A stretch of DNA of 64,000 nucleotides from DASRDB01 sp035652815 (GTDB lineage Bacteria; Chloroflexota; Ktedonobacteria; Ktedonobacterales; Ktedonobacteraceae). The notes under the pieces were generated by a model. That model saw only the letters and a list, made by a program, of their open reading frames with translations, did no database searches and was not told where the DNA came from. Shown one piece after another: positions 1-8,558 of the stretch. The DNA is taken from positions 310,001 through 374,000 of the forward strand of contig DASRDB010000019.1 in the NCBI GenBank assembly GCA_035652815.1, written 5' to 3'. Position 1 is the stretch's first letter; every line of letters starts with the position of its first letter. Both the position numbers and the translations under genes were made by a program.

Positions 1-142
1 GATAGGTATGAATATGCTCCGGTGATTTTTCAAGTTCGGCAAACTGCGCAAGCGCGTCACGAGCTTCGGCATGTAGTGGGTGATCTACTTCGAGCAAAAT
101 AGTACGATCACTCTGCACAATCAGAGGATTATTTGGATTCAT
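1..142 (-). CDS. DNA repair helicase XPB-like, N-terminal part only
   Basis: The gene runs off the left edge and only 47 codons are visible. The residues PLIVQSDRTILLEVDHP followed by FAELEKSPEHIHTY match the start of the bacterial XPB/ERCC3-type superfamily 2 helicases, which unwind DNA 3'-5' in repair. An AAGGGA ribosome site lies just before the ATG. The upstream hydrolase gene stops 8 bp before this start, so the two are probably cotranscribed. None of the helicase motifs is inside the window, so the assignment rests on the N-terminal domain alone. Confidence 0.75.
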   Translation of the reverse strand, partial: MNPNNPLIVQSDRTILLEVDHPLHAEARDALAQFAELEKSPEHIHTY

Positions 143-150
143 TGCGTCCC

Positions 151-825
151 TTATACTCCCGGCATTTCTGCCCAGGCCTGGATATATTTCAAAATAGCCT
201 GTATTGCGGCATCTTCATGATCGCGCATCAGATGACGCGCTCCGACAATGACCTTAATGCCTTTCGGCCCTTTTAATTGCTCAACAAATGGTTCCAATTT
301 ATAGAGTGGGCAAATTTCGTCGAATTCGCCCGTCACAAAGAGCTTTGGCCGCTCAAACATTTTAGGAAAGCCGCCTGCAGCGCGGTAGAGCGGCAGGCTG
401 ATAGCAACCACTGTGCGAACCCGAGGATCAAATGGCGCATACAGCAAGGCAATATATGCTCCAAAGCCGTGACCGATCACGCACACTTTCGCAGGATTGA
501 CCCCAGGTTGAGCCAGCGCGAAGTCAATTGCTCCTGCCAGATCAAGCGGCTCCAAGCGCCCATCTGATTGCTGACCCTGGCTTTTGCCCACACCACGAAA
601 ATTGAAGCGCAGCGCAAGCACGCCATTTTCCGCCAGCCTGCGCGCCAGCAAGGCCGTCAGGTTGTCCTGCATATCGCTGCTGGCCGGTTGCGGATGGCAT
701 AACACAGCAATGGCAGCCGCTTCGGCCTTCGCGGGTGTGTGCAGCATCCCTTCGAGTAGAAACGAAGGTTGCCCCCGGCTGGGGAATGTAACAGATCGCT
801 CAGCAGTTGCTGGAGATGGTATCAT
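151..825 (-). CDS. alpha/beta hydrolase-fold protein with Gly at the nucleophile position
   Basis: This 224-residue protein looks like the small COG2945-type alpha/beta hydrolases. LCHPQP (about residues 42-47), the RFNFRG turn (73-78) and Asp169 in TGEFDEICP fit the fold. The nucleophile elbow, normally G-x-S-x-G, reads GHGFG at 118-122, with a GGC glycine codon where AGC serine is expected. The usual late histidine may be His198 or His203. The protein may therefore be inactive as an esterase or have a non-catalytic role. It lies directly upstream of the XPB-like helicase gene in the same direction. The fold is fairly certain; the substrate is unknown. Confidence 0.75.
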   Translation of the reverse strand: MIPSPATAERSVTFPSRGQPSFLLEGMLHTPAKAEAAAIAVLCHPQPASSDMQDNLTALLARRLAENGVLALRFNFRGVGKSQGQQSDGRLEPLDLAGAIDFALAQPGVNPAKVCVIGHGFGAYIALLYAPFDPRVRTVVAISLPLYRAAGGFPKMFERPKLFVTGEFDEICPLYKLEPFVEQLKGPKGIKVIVGARHLMRDHEDAAIQAILKYIQAWAEMPGV

Positions 826-1536
826 GCGTTTCTCTTTTCTTGTTGCCTGCTCAATGTGTTTGTGTTCATCTTATCGCAGTCCTTTCCATGCGTCAACTGG
901 GAATGTGTAGTTTGCTCACAAAACGGTCATAACGTGTGCAAAAATTGCGCAATGTGAGAACGAAACTGGCAAACCCTTTTCATATGCACACAAGGATGTT
1001 ATACTGAATAACAAATATTGTCTTACATAGGTATTTTTACCTGATGTTTTGTATATTCAACTTTGGTTGCGAGTGTGGCGGAGCGCTGGGAATGGAATCC
1101 TGTTATTTTTGGAGAGGTTTTTTGCGAGGCAAGTGGAAATAGCAAGGGATATCTTCTTTACTGAAGGAGTAGAAAGATATTTGGGGTCTTGTCTCGTTAT
1201 TGACAGAATCCTCTCGGCATGTGTATGCCAATGCCACATCCTACTGGGGGATTGGATTACGGCAGGATTGAGAAATCAACACAATCGAGTGTTGCTGGAT
1301 GAGGTTTCGTAGGAACGAGGGGAAGTGCAGCAAAGCAACTCCCGCCGCTTCATTGAATGTTTATTCTTTGCAGCGGGAGGTACTTAGTATTGGTTGAGCT
1401 GTATCCTCTCGAGAGTTACGATTAGTTGTGGGAATGGCTCCGCTCTTCTTTTTGGTAAATGAAGGGCTTGATCTGTTACAGTGCATACCGAAATACAGAG
1501 CGGATAGTTCCCACGGAACCAGAGGCAGGAGTGTAT
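826..1536. other. long intergenic/leader region with promoter and hairpin
   Basis: About 700 bp separate the divergent hydrolase and receiver-GGDEF genes. A sigma-70-like promoter sits at 977-1005 pointing right, which would give an unusually long leader of about 530 nt. A 7-bp stem (CTCCCGC at 1339-1345 with GCGGGAG at 1373-1379) lies inside that leader. An open frame of 87 codons at 1049-1312 lacks a convincing ribosome site and recognisable motifs, so I do not call it a gene. A small RNA or regulated leader is possible. Confidence 0.4.
977..1005 (+). promoter_or_regulatory. candidate sigma-70 promoter upstream of receiver-GGDEF gene
   Basis: TTTTCA at 977-982, a 17-bp spacer and TATACT at 1000-1005 with a TG extension (TGTTATACT). 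It points toward the gene starting at 1537. Confidence 0.45.
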
Positions 1537-2607
1537 ATGTCCAACATTCTGGTCGTCGAGGACGAATATGTTATTGCCAGATTGCTCAAAGATATGTTGC
1601 AGGGCGAAGGGTATCAAGTAGTAACGGTCCTAAACGGCGAAGATGCTGTGGACTTTGCCTTACGGGAAACGCCCCGTCTGATCATCTTAGACATGCTGCT
1701 GCCCGATATTGATGGCTTTGAAGTTGTGCAACGCCTACGCAAGCATCCCAAAACCATGCATATTCCCATTATCGCGGTAAGCGGCTGCTGCGACCTTCAC
1801 GACAAAGTAAAAGCATTTGAACTCGGTGTTGATGATTATGTAACCAAACCCTTTCAAATTGATGAATTAATTGCCCGCGTTCGCACGCAGCTCCGGCGTG
1901 TGCAGCAGAATTTCCTCTCTCCATTGATTGGTCTTCCTGGTGGCCTGCAGGTCGAATTAGCCATTAATCAGAAGCTCAATAGCCCGGAACCCTGGAGCAT
2001 CCTGTATCTTGATCTCGATAATTTTAAGGCGTTTAACGATGTGTATGGTTTTTTGACCGGCAACGATATTATTCGCCTGGTTGGTCGTATTTGCCAGCGT
2101 ATGGTGCGTATTTATGGGAATCCTGATGATTTTGTTGGCCATATCGGCGGCGACGACTTCGTGATTGTCACTACACCCGATCGCGCCCATATTCTTTGCG
2201 AGGAGATCAGCGCTGCTTTCCGAAAGGAAAGCAAGGTGTTCTACCGTCCAGAAGACCTGCAGCGCGGCTCTATTAGTGGCATTGACCGCAAAGGGCGCAA
2301 TTATCAGTTTCCCCTGGTTTCTTTGTCTATCGGTGTCGTCAATAACCAGATGTGCCAGACACGCAGCATGCGTGAGGTGAGCTACCTGGCGGCGGAAGCC
2401 AAGTATAATGCCAAGCAGTCCACTCGAAGTCTTGTTTCCGCCTCACCCCGCCGGGACGTTTCTGACCAGGATGTTCCTCGTTACACCTCTTCGCCCACGC
2501 TGCCGCCCAGCCTTGCTCAATTTGTTGTCGGTCACACGCATCACGGCCCCGAACTCTTTCGAGAGGTCAAAACCGACGCCTTACAATTTGAGCCGCAGAT
2601 GTATTAG
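1537..2607 (+). CDS. response regulator with receiver and GGDEF-like domains
   Basis: The 356-residue product begins with a receiver domain (about 2-118) with acidic pocket E8/D9, phospho-acceptor Asp52 in LIILDMLLP and Lys104 in VTKPF. A diguanylate-cyclase-like domain follows, with YLDLDNFKAFND near 158-168 and a signature reading GGDDF at 204-208 rather than GGDEF/GGEEF. No RxxD inhibitory site is visible before it. About 50 C-terminal residues are low-complexity. The start is the ATG at 1537 behind GGCAGGA; an earlier in-frame ATG at 1459 would add 26 residues before the receiver and lacks a good site. It may make c-di-GMP or be a degenerate GGDEF output; no partner kinase is adjacent. 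Confidence 0.85.
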   Translation: MSNILVVEDEYVIARLLKDMLQGEGYQVVTVLNGEDAVDFALRETPRLIILDMLLPDIDGFEVVQRLRKHPKTMHIPIIAVSGCCDLHDKVKAFELGVDDYVTKPFQIDELIARVRTQLRRVQQNFLSPLIGLPGGLQVELAINQKLNSPEPWSILYLDLDNFKAFNDVYGFLTGNDIIRLVGRICQRMVRIYGNPDDFVGHIGGDDFVIVTTPDRAHILCEEISAAFRKESKVFYRPEDLQRGSISGIDRKGRNYQFPLVSLSIGVVNNQMCQTRSMREVSYLAAEAKYNAKQSTRSLVSASPRRDVSDQDVPRYTSSPTLPPSLAQFVVGHTHHGPELFREVKTDALQFEPQMY

Positions 2608-2693
2608 GGAAACGAGCATTACCGGTTCCTGGTTGCATGTCATATAATATAGGTGCTACAAAGTTACTATGAAAGTGAAATAGACCAGGTACT

Positions 2694-3110
2694 ATGACAA
2701 TATATCAGGATAAGAACTCGGAAACGATCTTCAGCGAAGAAGCTGACCAGGCCAGGCGACAGGCGATACGCGAAAATGCCAAACGGGTTTTGCAAGAGAG
2801 CGGTCTGTCAGAAATGCTCAAAACGCTCAACAAAAATGTCCTGAAGGGAAGAGGCAGCTTTCAAGAATTTGACTCAATGATCTTGATGCGCTGGGGAACC
2901 AGCACCACACGGCGGCATATCTGGGTGGAGATCGATGGCAACACCATCCGCTTTCGTCTGACTCCTCATCTGCAATGTACTCGCTCTGCTCCCCTGTGCG
3001 ACGGCGAATATCATACCTTTACCAGCGCCATGTGGGCGGACCGCAATTTTTTGCTGGCCGAATTAAATAAGTATTACCAGAAGCCCGTCGCGGAGACCTC
3101 ATCCGACTAA
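2694..3110 (+). CDS. conserved-looking hypothetical protein, 138 aa
   Basis: I do not recognise the family. The protein has a charged, probably helical N-terminal third (about 15-50) followed by a mixed region with IWVEIDGNTIRFRL and a patch with two cysteines (near HLQCTR and PLCDGEYH). There is no signal peptide or membrane segment. A TATAAT hexamer lies at 2643-2648, about 45 bp before the start. Its last 4 bp overlap the end of the convergent gene, with TAA at 3108-3110 sharing bases with the neighbour's stop. Confidence 0.6.
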   Translation: MTIYQDKNSETIFSEEADQARRQAIRENAKRVLQESGLSEMLKTLNKNVLKGRGSFQEFDSMILMRWGTSTTRRHIWVEIDGNTIRFRLTPHLQCTRSAPLCDGEYHTFTSAMWADRNFLLAELNKYYQKPVAETSSD

Positions 3111-3742
3111 TTTGACAAAGGATACAGTGATAGCATTCGCACTACGCCGATGCTATTCAGCGCACCCATGAGGGCTTTATAGATAGGATCGCTGTAGAAT
3201 TCCCGGCGCTGTGTTTCTCCAGGCCAGCAGATGACATTGAGAAAGGTTGAGCTAAACGGGGTGGTCCCATTTACTGAAGGTAGCTCGACCTCTTCGCTGC
3301 GTCCTCGCGCCAGAAAGGCAAAGGACATGGTTGGCTGGTTTGCCTGCCTGCGCAATCCTTCCAGCCAGCTTCGCTGAATCTGCTCGGCCTGCTCAGGCGA
3401 AATGGTTGCGATATGCGCTGCCGCGATAGCTGCTTCTGCCGAAGGGCGGCTATATCCCCAGAGGTAGTGCATCAACCATTGCCGGGACGGCATGGTCAAG
3501 AGTTCGCTGGCCTGCAACAACTCCTTTGGATTGTAACGCTCCTGCGCCTTGTGCCAGAGTTCCTCGTTTTCCCAGGTGGTCAGCAGCAAATAGAACGATT
3601 CGCTTTCCCTGCTTTGAAAGACGCGCACATCCATCACTCCGGGCGCGTTACGCAGGCTGGCTGAAATCAGACGCATACGCGCCGCAGTATCCGTTTCGTT
3701 TGCTTTCGATGTATGAGCAAGTGTTGCAACCAGTAACTCCAT
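3107..3742 (-). CDS. ABM/dimeric alpha-beta barrel-like protein
   Basis: This 211-residue protein starts MELLVATLAHTSK and its first ~100 residues (SASLRNAPGVMDVRVFQSR, then FYLLLTTWENEELW) resemble antibiotic-biosynthesis monooxygenase-like ferredoxin-fold domains, which act as dimers on small aromatic or haem substrates. The second half (about 105-211) could be a degenerate second copy, since it ends with a similar strand-helix pattern (FLNVICWPGE, then REFYSDPIYKALM). No metal or cofactor ligand can be assigned. It is convergent with the gene at 2694 and divergent from the small gene at 3905. Confidence 0.5.
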   Translation of the reverse strand: MELLVATLAHTSKANETDTAARMRLISASLRNAPGVMDVRVFQSRESESFYLLLTTWENEELWHKAQERYNPKELLQASELLTMPSRQWLMHYLWGYSRPSAEAAIAAAHIATISPEQAEQIQRSWLEGLRRQANQPTMSFAFLARGRSEEVELPSVNGTTPFSSTFLNVICWPGETQRREFYSDPIYKALMGALNSIGVVRMLSLYPLSN

Positions 3743-3904
3743 GCCGCATCACCTGAACTTTCTTTTAATGCCTCGTAGCATGACATAACGCTTTTCAATT
3801 GTCAACATCTGTTCAGCTTGAAACGCGGCGCAATTTTTAAACGTACCAAAATACAGAACAACCTGCTTAAAGCTATTGAGATGTTTCCAAAGGAGAGAAT
3901 TTGT

Positions 3905-4156
3905 ATGGCGGACCTTCATACCTCGCCCGACTATTTACATGCCGGAATCAATGATATCGCCTCACTGTCGCAAAAGCTGTTGCAGTTTGCCGAAAGCCTC
4001 AGCCCCGTAGAGCAATCCCTGCTCATGGAGCGCATCAAACGCAGCATGCCCGGCGCAGATGTCGGCGCGACAGCCGAACTGAAACCCAGCCTGCCAGCCT
4101 TTGCCGCCTGGCTTAATTCCATCGTCTCAGAGGGGTTGCGCTGGCATCCTGAATAA
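3905..4156 (+). CDS. small hypothetical protein, 83 aa
   Basis: The start is the ATG at 3905 preceded by AAGGAGAG; an upstream in-frame ATG at 3818 has no such site. The protein starts MADLHTSPDYLH and has a helical centre (LSQKLLQFAESLSPVEQSLLMERIKR is split here as LSQKLLQFAESL and PVEQSLLMERI). No Cys motifs, signal peptide or membrane helix are present. It resembles small helical proteins of unknown role; I assign no function. Confidence 0.55.
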   Translation: MADLHTSPDYLHAGINDIASLSQKLLQFAESLSPVEQSLLMERIKRSMPGADVGATAELKPSLPAFAAWLNSIVSEGLRWHPE

Positions 4157-4178
4157 CAGGGTGATCTGTTTTTTGCTC

Positions 4179-4208
4179 TTGAGCTATTACGTCTTCCCCA
4201 GATATACT
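4179..4208 (+). promoter_or_regulatory. candidate promoter for GNAT-thiL
   Basis: TTGAGC at 4179-4184, an 18-bp spacer and TATACT at 4203-4208, about 44 bp before the GNAT start at 4252. Confidence 0.55.
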
Positions 4209-4251
4209 GTAGGTATGCGTACATTGCACAACCAGCGAAGGAGGGCCTTTT

Positions 4252-5178
4252 ATGCTCGATACAGGCGCTATGCATACCACCGTTGAATGGAGACCGGCCA
4301 GGCCGGAGGACGCGGCAATCTGGGTTTCGGTGACGCGACGGAGCGCCGACCAGATGCATTTTGAAAGCGAGGATGCGCAGCTTGCTCGCTATAAGGAAGA
4401 ACCGCCAGAACAGCAGGCGCAGCGCTACCTGTTGTGGCGCGATGAGACTCCGGTTGGACGCCTGCGTTTCTTTGCGCAAGGCGATACTGCTGAGCTTGAT
4501 GGACTGATATTAATTCCCGAGGCCGGTGGCAGTGTCGCGGCCCAGGTAGTGACCGAGGCGCTGCTGAGGGCCGCCGCGCTTGATGTACGCCATCTGAAAG
4601 CGACCTACCCCGCCGCCTATATTGCTTCCTTTGCCTCGAACGGCTTTCAAGAGTTGCGCCGCCGTACCGGAATGGTTGCCGCTACCAATGTAGCCCTGCC
4701 CCAACTTTCGCTGCCCTCCTCGCTGCGTGTGCGACCTATTGCTGGCGATGATACCGACCGGATTGCGACGCTATTACAACGCGCCTACTCCGGTGGCCCC
4801 GATGAAATACATCCCGACCTTGCCGGTTGGCGCTCGGAAGTGCGGGCCATCCAGGAGGGGCGATTCGGCCCGTTTCTGCCAGAGGCCTGTTTTGTTGTGG
4901 AACACGCGCTTGACCGCTTCCACCTGGGGGGTGCGATTCTTGTTCACCTGGAGCGCGGTATTCCACGTATCCGACATATGGTTGTTGCGCCGCTCTTCCG
5001 CCATGTCGGTCTCGGCCAATTACTGGCCATCAAGTCGATGCAGCGCCTGCATGAGCTTGAATATGCCAATGTCATTCTCTATGTGACGTTAGGCATTCCT
5101 GCTGTTAATCTCTATCATCGTCTCGGTTTCTTAGAGGCTGGCCCGACCTATATCGAAGCTGAACGGATGCTCAGATAG
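4252..5178 (+). CDS. GNAT-family acetyltransferase, tandem-domain
   Basis: The 308-residue protein starts behind a strong AGGAGGG site. The C-terminal half (about 155-305) is a recognisable GNAT domain, with the acetyl-CoA-binding segment MVVAPLFRHVGLGQLL near 243-258 and the late AVNLYHRLGFLEAG strand-helix. The N-terminal half (about 10-140) has the same rough strand-helix order and is probably a degenerate GNAT copy. GNAT enzymes transfer acyl groups from acyl-CoA to amines; the substrate is not evident. thiL starts 5 bp downstream, so the two are probably one transcript. Confidence 0.8.
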   Translation: MLDTGAMHTTVEWRPARPEDAAIWVSVTRRSADQMHFESEDAQLARYKEEPPEQQAQRYLLWRDETPVGRLRFFAQGDTAELDGLILIPEAGGSVAAQVVTEALLRAAALDVRHLKATYPAAYIASFASNGFQELRRRTGMVAATNVALPQLSLPSSLRVRPIAGDDTDRIATLLQRAYSGGPDEIHPDLAGWRSEVRAIQEGRFGPFLPEACFVVEHALDRFHLGGAILVHLERGIPRIRHMVVAPLFRHVGLGQLLAIKSMQRLHELEYANVILYVTLGIPAVNLYHRLGFLEAGPTYIEAERMLR

Positions 5179-5183
5179 CGCCT

Positions 5184-6212
5184 ATGGCAAAAGGACTTCC
5201 TGGCGAATTCGAACTGATAGAGCTGCTGACGCGCAATCTTACTCTGCCCTCTTCGGTATTGAAAGGGCCTGGGGATGATTGCGCGATCCTGGATGTAGGC
5301 GGAGATATCCTGCTGCTGCTTACCTGTGATAGTCAGGTCGAGGGTGTGCATTTTCGCTTTGATATCTCCACGCCTGAAGAGGTTGGGCGTAAGGCGATGA
5401 CGGTCAATCAAAGCGATATCGCCGCAATGGGTGGGGAGCCGCGCTACGCCCTGGTCTCGCTCATTATCCCGGAGCATATCCCGCTGGAAATGCTTGAGCG
5501 CGTTTATGCTGGCTTACGCGAGCAGGCGGGACGATTTTCTACGGCAATTATCGGGGGCAATATCGCAGGCGCTGGCAAGGGAGAGCAACTGATTATCGAT
5601 ATCACGCTGCTTGGAAGCGTGGAGCGCGGCCACGTGCTGACGCGCGATGGCGCACAGGTGGGCGACAGTGTTTTTGTGACTGGCCTGCCGGGGGAGGCAG
5701 TTGCAGGGCTGTTCACCTACTTCCATCCCGATTATGACTATCCGCAGGCTGAAAGAGATGCGCTGCGTGCTGTTTTGCGTAACCCTGTTCCCAGAGTGCG
5801 CGAGGGGCGCATCCTCAGCCAATCAGGCCCGCATATCGTCACATCCATGCTTGATATCAGCGATGGGCTAAGCGGCGACCTGCGGCATATCTGCGAGCAG
5901 AGCCATGTTGGCGCGCGTATTGATATTGACCGCCTGCCCATTACTCCAGCCATGCAAGCGGTTGCCTCAGCCGCTCACGCTAATCCGCTTGACTGGGCAC
6001 TGCATGGTGGCGACGCCTACGAATTGCTTTTTACTGTCGCTCCTGGTCACGAGGCTACTGTGCTACAGGCGCTACAAGCAGAGCCTCAACTTCCCGTTAC
6101 TCGAATTGGTTCCATCATTCCGGCTTCCGAAGGCATGCTCATCCACTGGCCTGATGGGCGCGAGGAGCCACTGGCCCCCAGAAGCTGGGATCATTTCATG
6201 TCAACTGAGTAA
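5184..6212 (+). CDS. thiL: thiamine-monophosphate kinase
   Basis: ThiL phosphorylates thiamine monophosphate to thiamine diphosphate with ATP, the last step of the pathway. The 342-residue length is normal. Diagnostic segments are GPGDDCAI at 28-35 (Mg-binding Asp31/Asp32), DSQVEGVHF, the NQSDIAAMGGEPRYAL block and LDISDGLSGDL in the second half, followed by LHGGDAYELLF. The start codon is 5 bp after the GNAT stop without an obvious strong ribosome site, suggesting translational coupling. No thiamine riboswitch is visible upstream. The stop is 15 bp from the end of the convergent LLM gene. Confidence 0.95.
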   Translation: MAKGLPGEFELIELLTRNLTLPSSVLKGPGDDCAILDVGGDILLLLTCDSQVEGVHFRFDISTPEEVGRKAMTVNQSDIAAMGGEPRYALVSLIIPEHIPLEMLERVYAGLREQAGRFSTAIIGGNIAGAGKGEQLIIDITLLGSVERGHVLTRDGAQVGDSVFVTGLPGEAVAGLFTYFHPDYDYPQAERDALRAVLRNPVPRVREGRILSQSGPHIVTSMLDISDGLSGDLRHICEQSHVGARIDIDRLPITPAMQAVASAAHANPLDWALHGGDAYELLFTVAPGHEATVLQALQAEPQLPVTRIGSIIPASEGMLIHWPDGREEPLAPRSWDHFMSTE

Positions 6213-6227
6213 GGCGGAAATGCACAT

Positions 6228-7157
6228 TTAACGCACATGGGGCATGACCTCGTTGGCGAATTGCTCGATCTGCCGCACACGTTCGGGCCAGCGAGGAGCC
6301 ATGAATTGCAACGCGAGATGATGCACACCCTTATCCCGGTAGGCCTGGATGGCTTCCACCAGTTGCTCTGGATTGCCGCGCAGGTGCCGCGTGTCCTGTG
6401 AGACAGGCTGCGTTGTCACCTCTATAGGACGACAACAGGTCAGCAGAATCTTCTCTGGATTGCGTCCAGCCTGCTCTGCCAGTCGTCGCACGTTGTCATA
6501 TCCGGCCCGTAGTTCCTCTATGGTGATATCCACGAAGTAGGGGAACCAGGCATCGCCGTATTTCGCTGCCCGTTTCTGCGCCGCGCTGCCCTCGCCGCCT
6601 ACCCAGATGGGAATACGCGGCTGCTGGAGTGGTTTGGGATAGAAGGCCAGGTCCGAAAAGTGATAAAACTGACCCTCGAAGGAGATATGCTCATCGGTCC
6701 AAAGTTGTTGGATGACCTGTAGTTGTTCATCCGTCATACGCCCCCGCTCTTTGAAGGGAACGCCGAGCGCCGCAAACTCCTCTTCCATCCAGCCCACGCC
6801 GACGCCCATAATCAGCCGCCCGCGCGAAAGCTGCTCGATGGAAGCGGCTACACGTGCCCAGTAGAGCGGGTGGCGATAGGGCAGCACCAGCACGCTGATG
6901 CCAAGCGTAATCTTCTGCGTGCATCCGGCCAGGAACGCCAGGCAGGTCAACGAGTCCAGGAAGGGCCTGTCGGGCGGCACGATAAATTCGTGATTCTCGC
7001 TGTACGGGTAAGACGTGGAAATTTTCCAGGGTGTCACCACGCGGTCAGCCGACCACACGGTGTCAAAGCCCTGCGCCTCCGCACTGCGGGCCGCCTCCAT
7101 CAACGTATCAGGTCCTGTTGCCCGTCCAGAAATAGGGAGAAAAACGCCAATCTGCAT
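6228..7157 (-). CDS. LLM-class (F420-type) oxidoreductase
   Basis: This 309-residue protein belongs to the bacterial luciferase-like TIM-barrel flavin/F420 enzymes. Visible signatures are MQIGVFLPISG at the N-terminus, FDTVWSADRVV, GISVLVLPYRHPLYWAR, IMGVGVGWMEEEFAALG near 120 and IPIWVGGEGSAAQKRAA near 190. The pattern fits the TIGR03619-like F420-dependent subfamily, so a reduced deazaflavin is the likely cofactor, but FMN cannot be excluded. The substrate is unknown. It lies downstream of ruvA on the same strand with a 114-bp gap and is convergent with thiL. Confidence 0.85.
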   Translation of the reverse strand: MQIGVFLPISGRATGPDTLMEAARSAEAQGFDTVWSADRVVTPWKISTSYPYSENHEFIVPPDRPFLDSLTCLAFLAGCTQKITLGISVLVLPYRHPLYWARVAASIEQLSRGRLIMGVGVGWMEEEFAALGVPFKERGRMTDEQLQVIQQLWTDEHISFEGQFYHFSDLAFYPKPLQQPRIPIWVGGEGSAAQKRAAKYGDAWFPYFVDITIEELRAGYDNVRRLAEQAGRNPEKILLTCCRPIEVTTQPVSQDTRHLRGNPEQLVEAIQAYRDKGVHHLALQFMAPRWPERVRQIEQFANEVMPHVR

Positions 7158-7271
7158 AGCTACCTCTCGTCATACAAGGATAGCCCTTTCGACCTCCTTG
7201 TCTCGTATAGTAAATGGCCTTACAGGGTTTTCATCTATCTGCCTGCTTGTATTCCATCGTATCTGGCTGCA

Positions 7272-7865
7272 TTATTCACGGGCGAACGAGCGCAGAGCGT
7301 AGGTGATCTGCTCTTCCAGCGTCATTGGCCGGTCCTGCGGAATTTTGAGCAGCGCCGCTTGCGCCTCTGCGGCTGAGAAACCAAGCCCCATCAACGCCTC
7401 CAGCACTTCGGCCTGTATCGAACCGGATGGCGAAAGGCCCCCAACACCGCCCAGGCCGACCAGCGAGGGCAGCTTCCCTTTCAGTTCAAGCACGAGCTTG
7501 GCCGCCATTTTTTTGCCCACGCCCGGAACCATTGCCAGTCGCTGCTGATCCTCGTCGGCGATGGCCTTGAATAGCGTGCGGGCATCCATCGTAGAAAGCA
7601 GCGCCAGTCCCAGTTTGGGGCCAACACCGCTGATCGTGATGAGCTTCTCGAAGGCGTCGCGGTCCTCTTCGCTCGAAAAGCCGTAGATTGAGATATCATC
7701 CTCGCGCACGTGCAGGTGCGTATATAATGTCACCTCCGCTCCCGTTTCTCCCAGCCGGTTTAAGGTTGAAGAGGGAGCGAAAACGCGCACGCCAAATCCC
7801 CCTACGCGAATAATAGCCGAATCGGCCCGGCGCGCTTCAAGCGTTCCATTTATGCTGGCGATCAT
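7272..7865 (-). CDS. ruvA: Holliday junction branch migration subunit RuvA
   Basis: RuvA is the tetrameric subunit that binds four-way DNA junctions and loads the RuvB motor. The 197-residue product starts MIASINGTLEA (OB fold), has two helix-hairpin-helix segments (TISGVGPKLGLALLS near 79-93 and VPGVGKKMAAKLVLELK near 114-130) and the C-terminal RuvB-binding domain (LMGLGFSAAEAQAALLK). It follows ruvC on the same strand after 148 bp. No ruvB is in the window. Confidence 0.96.
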   Translation of the reverse strand: MIASINGTLEARRADSAIIRVGGFGVRVFAPSSTLNRLGETGAEVTLYTHLHVREDDISIYGFSSEEDRDAFEKLITISGVGPKLGLALLSTMDARTLFKAIADEDQQRLAMVPGVGKKMAAKLVLELKGKLPSLVGLGGVGGLSPSGSIQAEVLEALMGLGFSAAEAQAALLKIPQDRPMTLEEQITYALRSFARE

Positions 7866-8013
7866 GAATGTGATGTACCTTTACCCAAATATTGCTAAAA
7901 ATAAGTGTCATTTTCTATCAATGTGATGAACGTAGTGATAGCGAGTATGTATTCTCCAAAGGGGAGCAAAAATCGGTTACAAGCAACCTCTCATCATTGT
8001 ATTTTCCGAACTG

Positions 8014-8541
8014 TTAGCGCGTAACAAGAAAATTTTCGCGGCTGAAAGGGGCCATGTGCAGGTGGCAGATGGCGATAGCGGCGGCATCTGCTGCATCATC
8101 AGGGCGGGGCACCGAGCGGAGCTTGAGCAGAATGCGTACCATCTCACCTACCTGCTCTTTATTTGCGCCACCATATCCGCTGACCGCCTGCTTTACCTGC
8201 ATGGGTGTGTATTCAGAAAGCGGCAAGCCACCATCCGCCAGGGCCAGCATAGCAACACCGCGCGCTTGACCAACCGTGAGCGCCGTTTTCACGTTTTTTG
8301 AGAAGAATAACTCCTCCATTGCGGCTTCCTGCGGCTGATAGGTGGCAATTATTTCGCTCAAGCCTTTATAAATTTGTTGCAGGCGCTGCGGTAGTGGCAT
8401 GCCTGCTGGCGTGGTGATGACGTCACACACAACCAGGCTCAACTCACTGCCCTTCGCTGCCACTACCGCGTACCCAACGATAGCCGTACCTGGATCAATG
8501 CCCAGAGCAATTCGTGTCTGCGGGGTGGACGCATTACCCAT
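8014..8541 (-). CDS. ruvC: Holliday junction endonuclease RuvC
   Basis: RuvC cuts Holliday junctions symmetrically as a dimer. The 175-residue protein has the RNase H-like acidic residues in ALGIDPGTAIVGYA, MEELFFSKNVKTA and DDAADAAAIAICH, plus VGQARGVAMLA. Its start lies 17 bp downstream of the yebC stop, as expected for the common yebC-ruvC-ruvA order. The first nine residues are an extension before the first strand. Confidence 0.96.
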   Translation of the reverse strand: MGNASTPQTRIALGIDPGTAIVGYAVVAAKGSELSLVVCDVITTPAGMPLPQRLQQIYKGLSEIIATYQPQEAAMEELFFSKNVKTALTVGQARGVAMLALADGGLPLSEYTPMQVKQAVSGYGGANKEQVGEMVRILLKLRSVPRPDDAADAAAIAICHLHMAPFSRENFLVTR

Positions 8542-8558
8542 TTTCCAGACCCTTCGCG

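Noticed and set aside
1049..1312. Possible 87-aa gene in the leader region
   Set aside because: No convincing ribosome site or family similarity and odd composition; treated as leader.
5100..5183. Thiamine riboswitch upstream of thiL
   Set aside because: Only 5 bp separate it from the preceding gene and no conserved TPP riboswitch segments were seen there or upstream of 4252.
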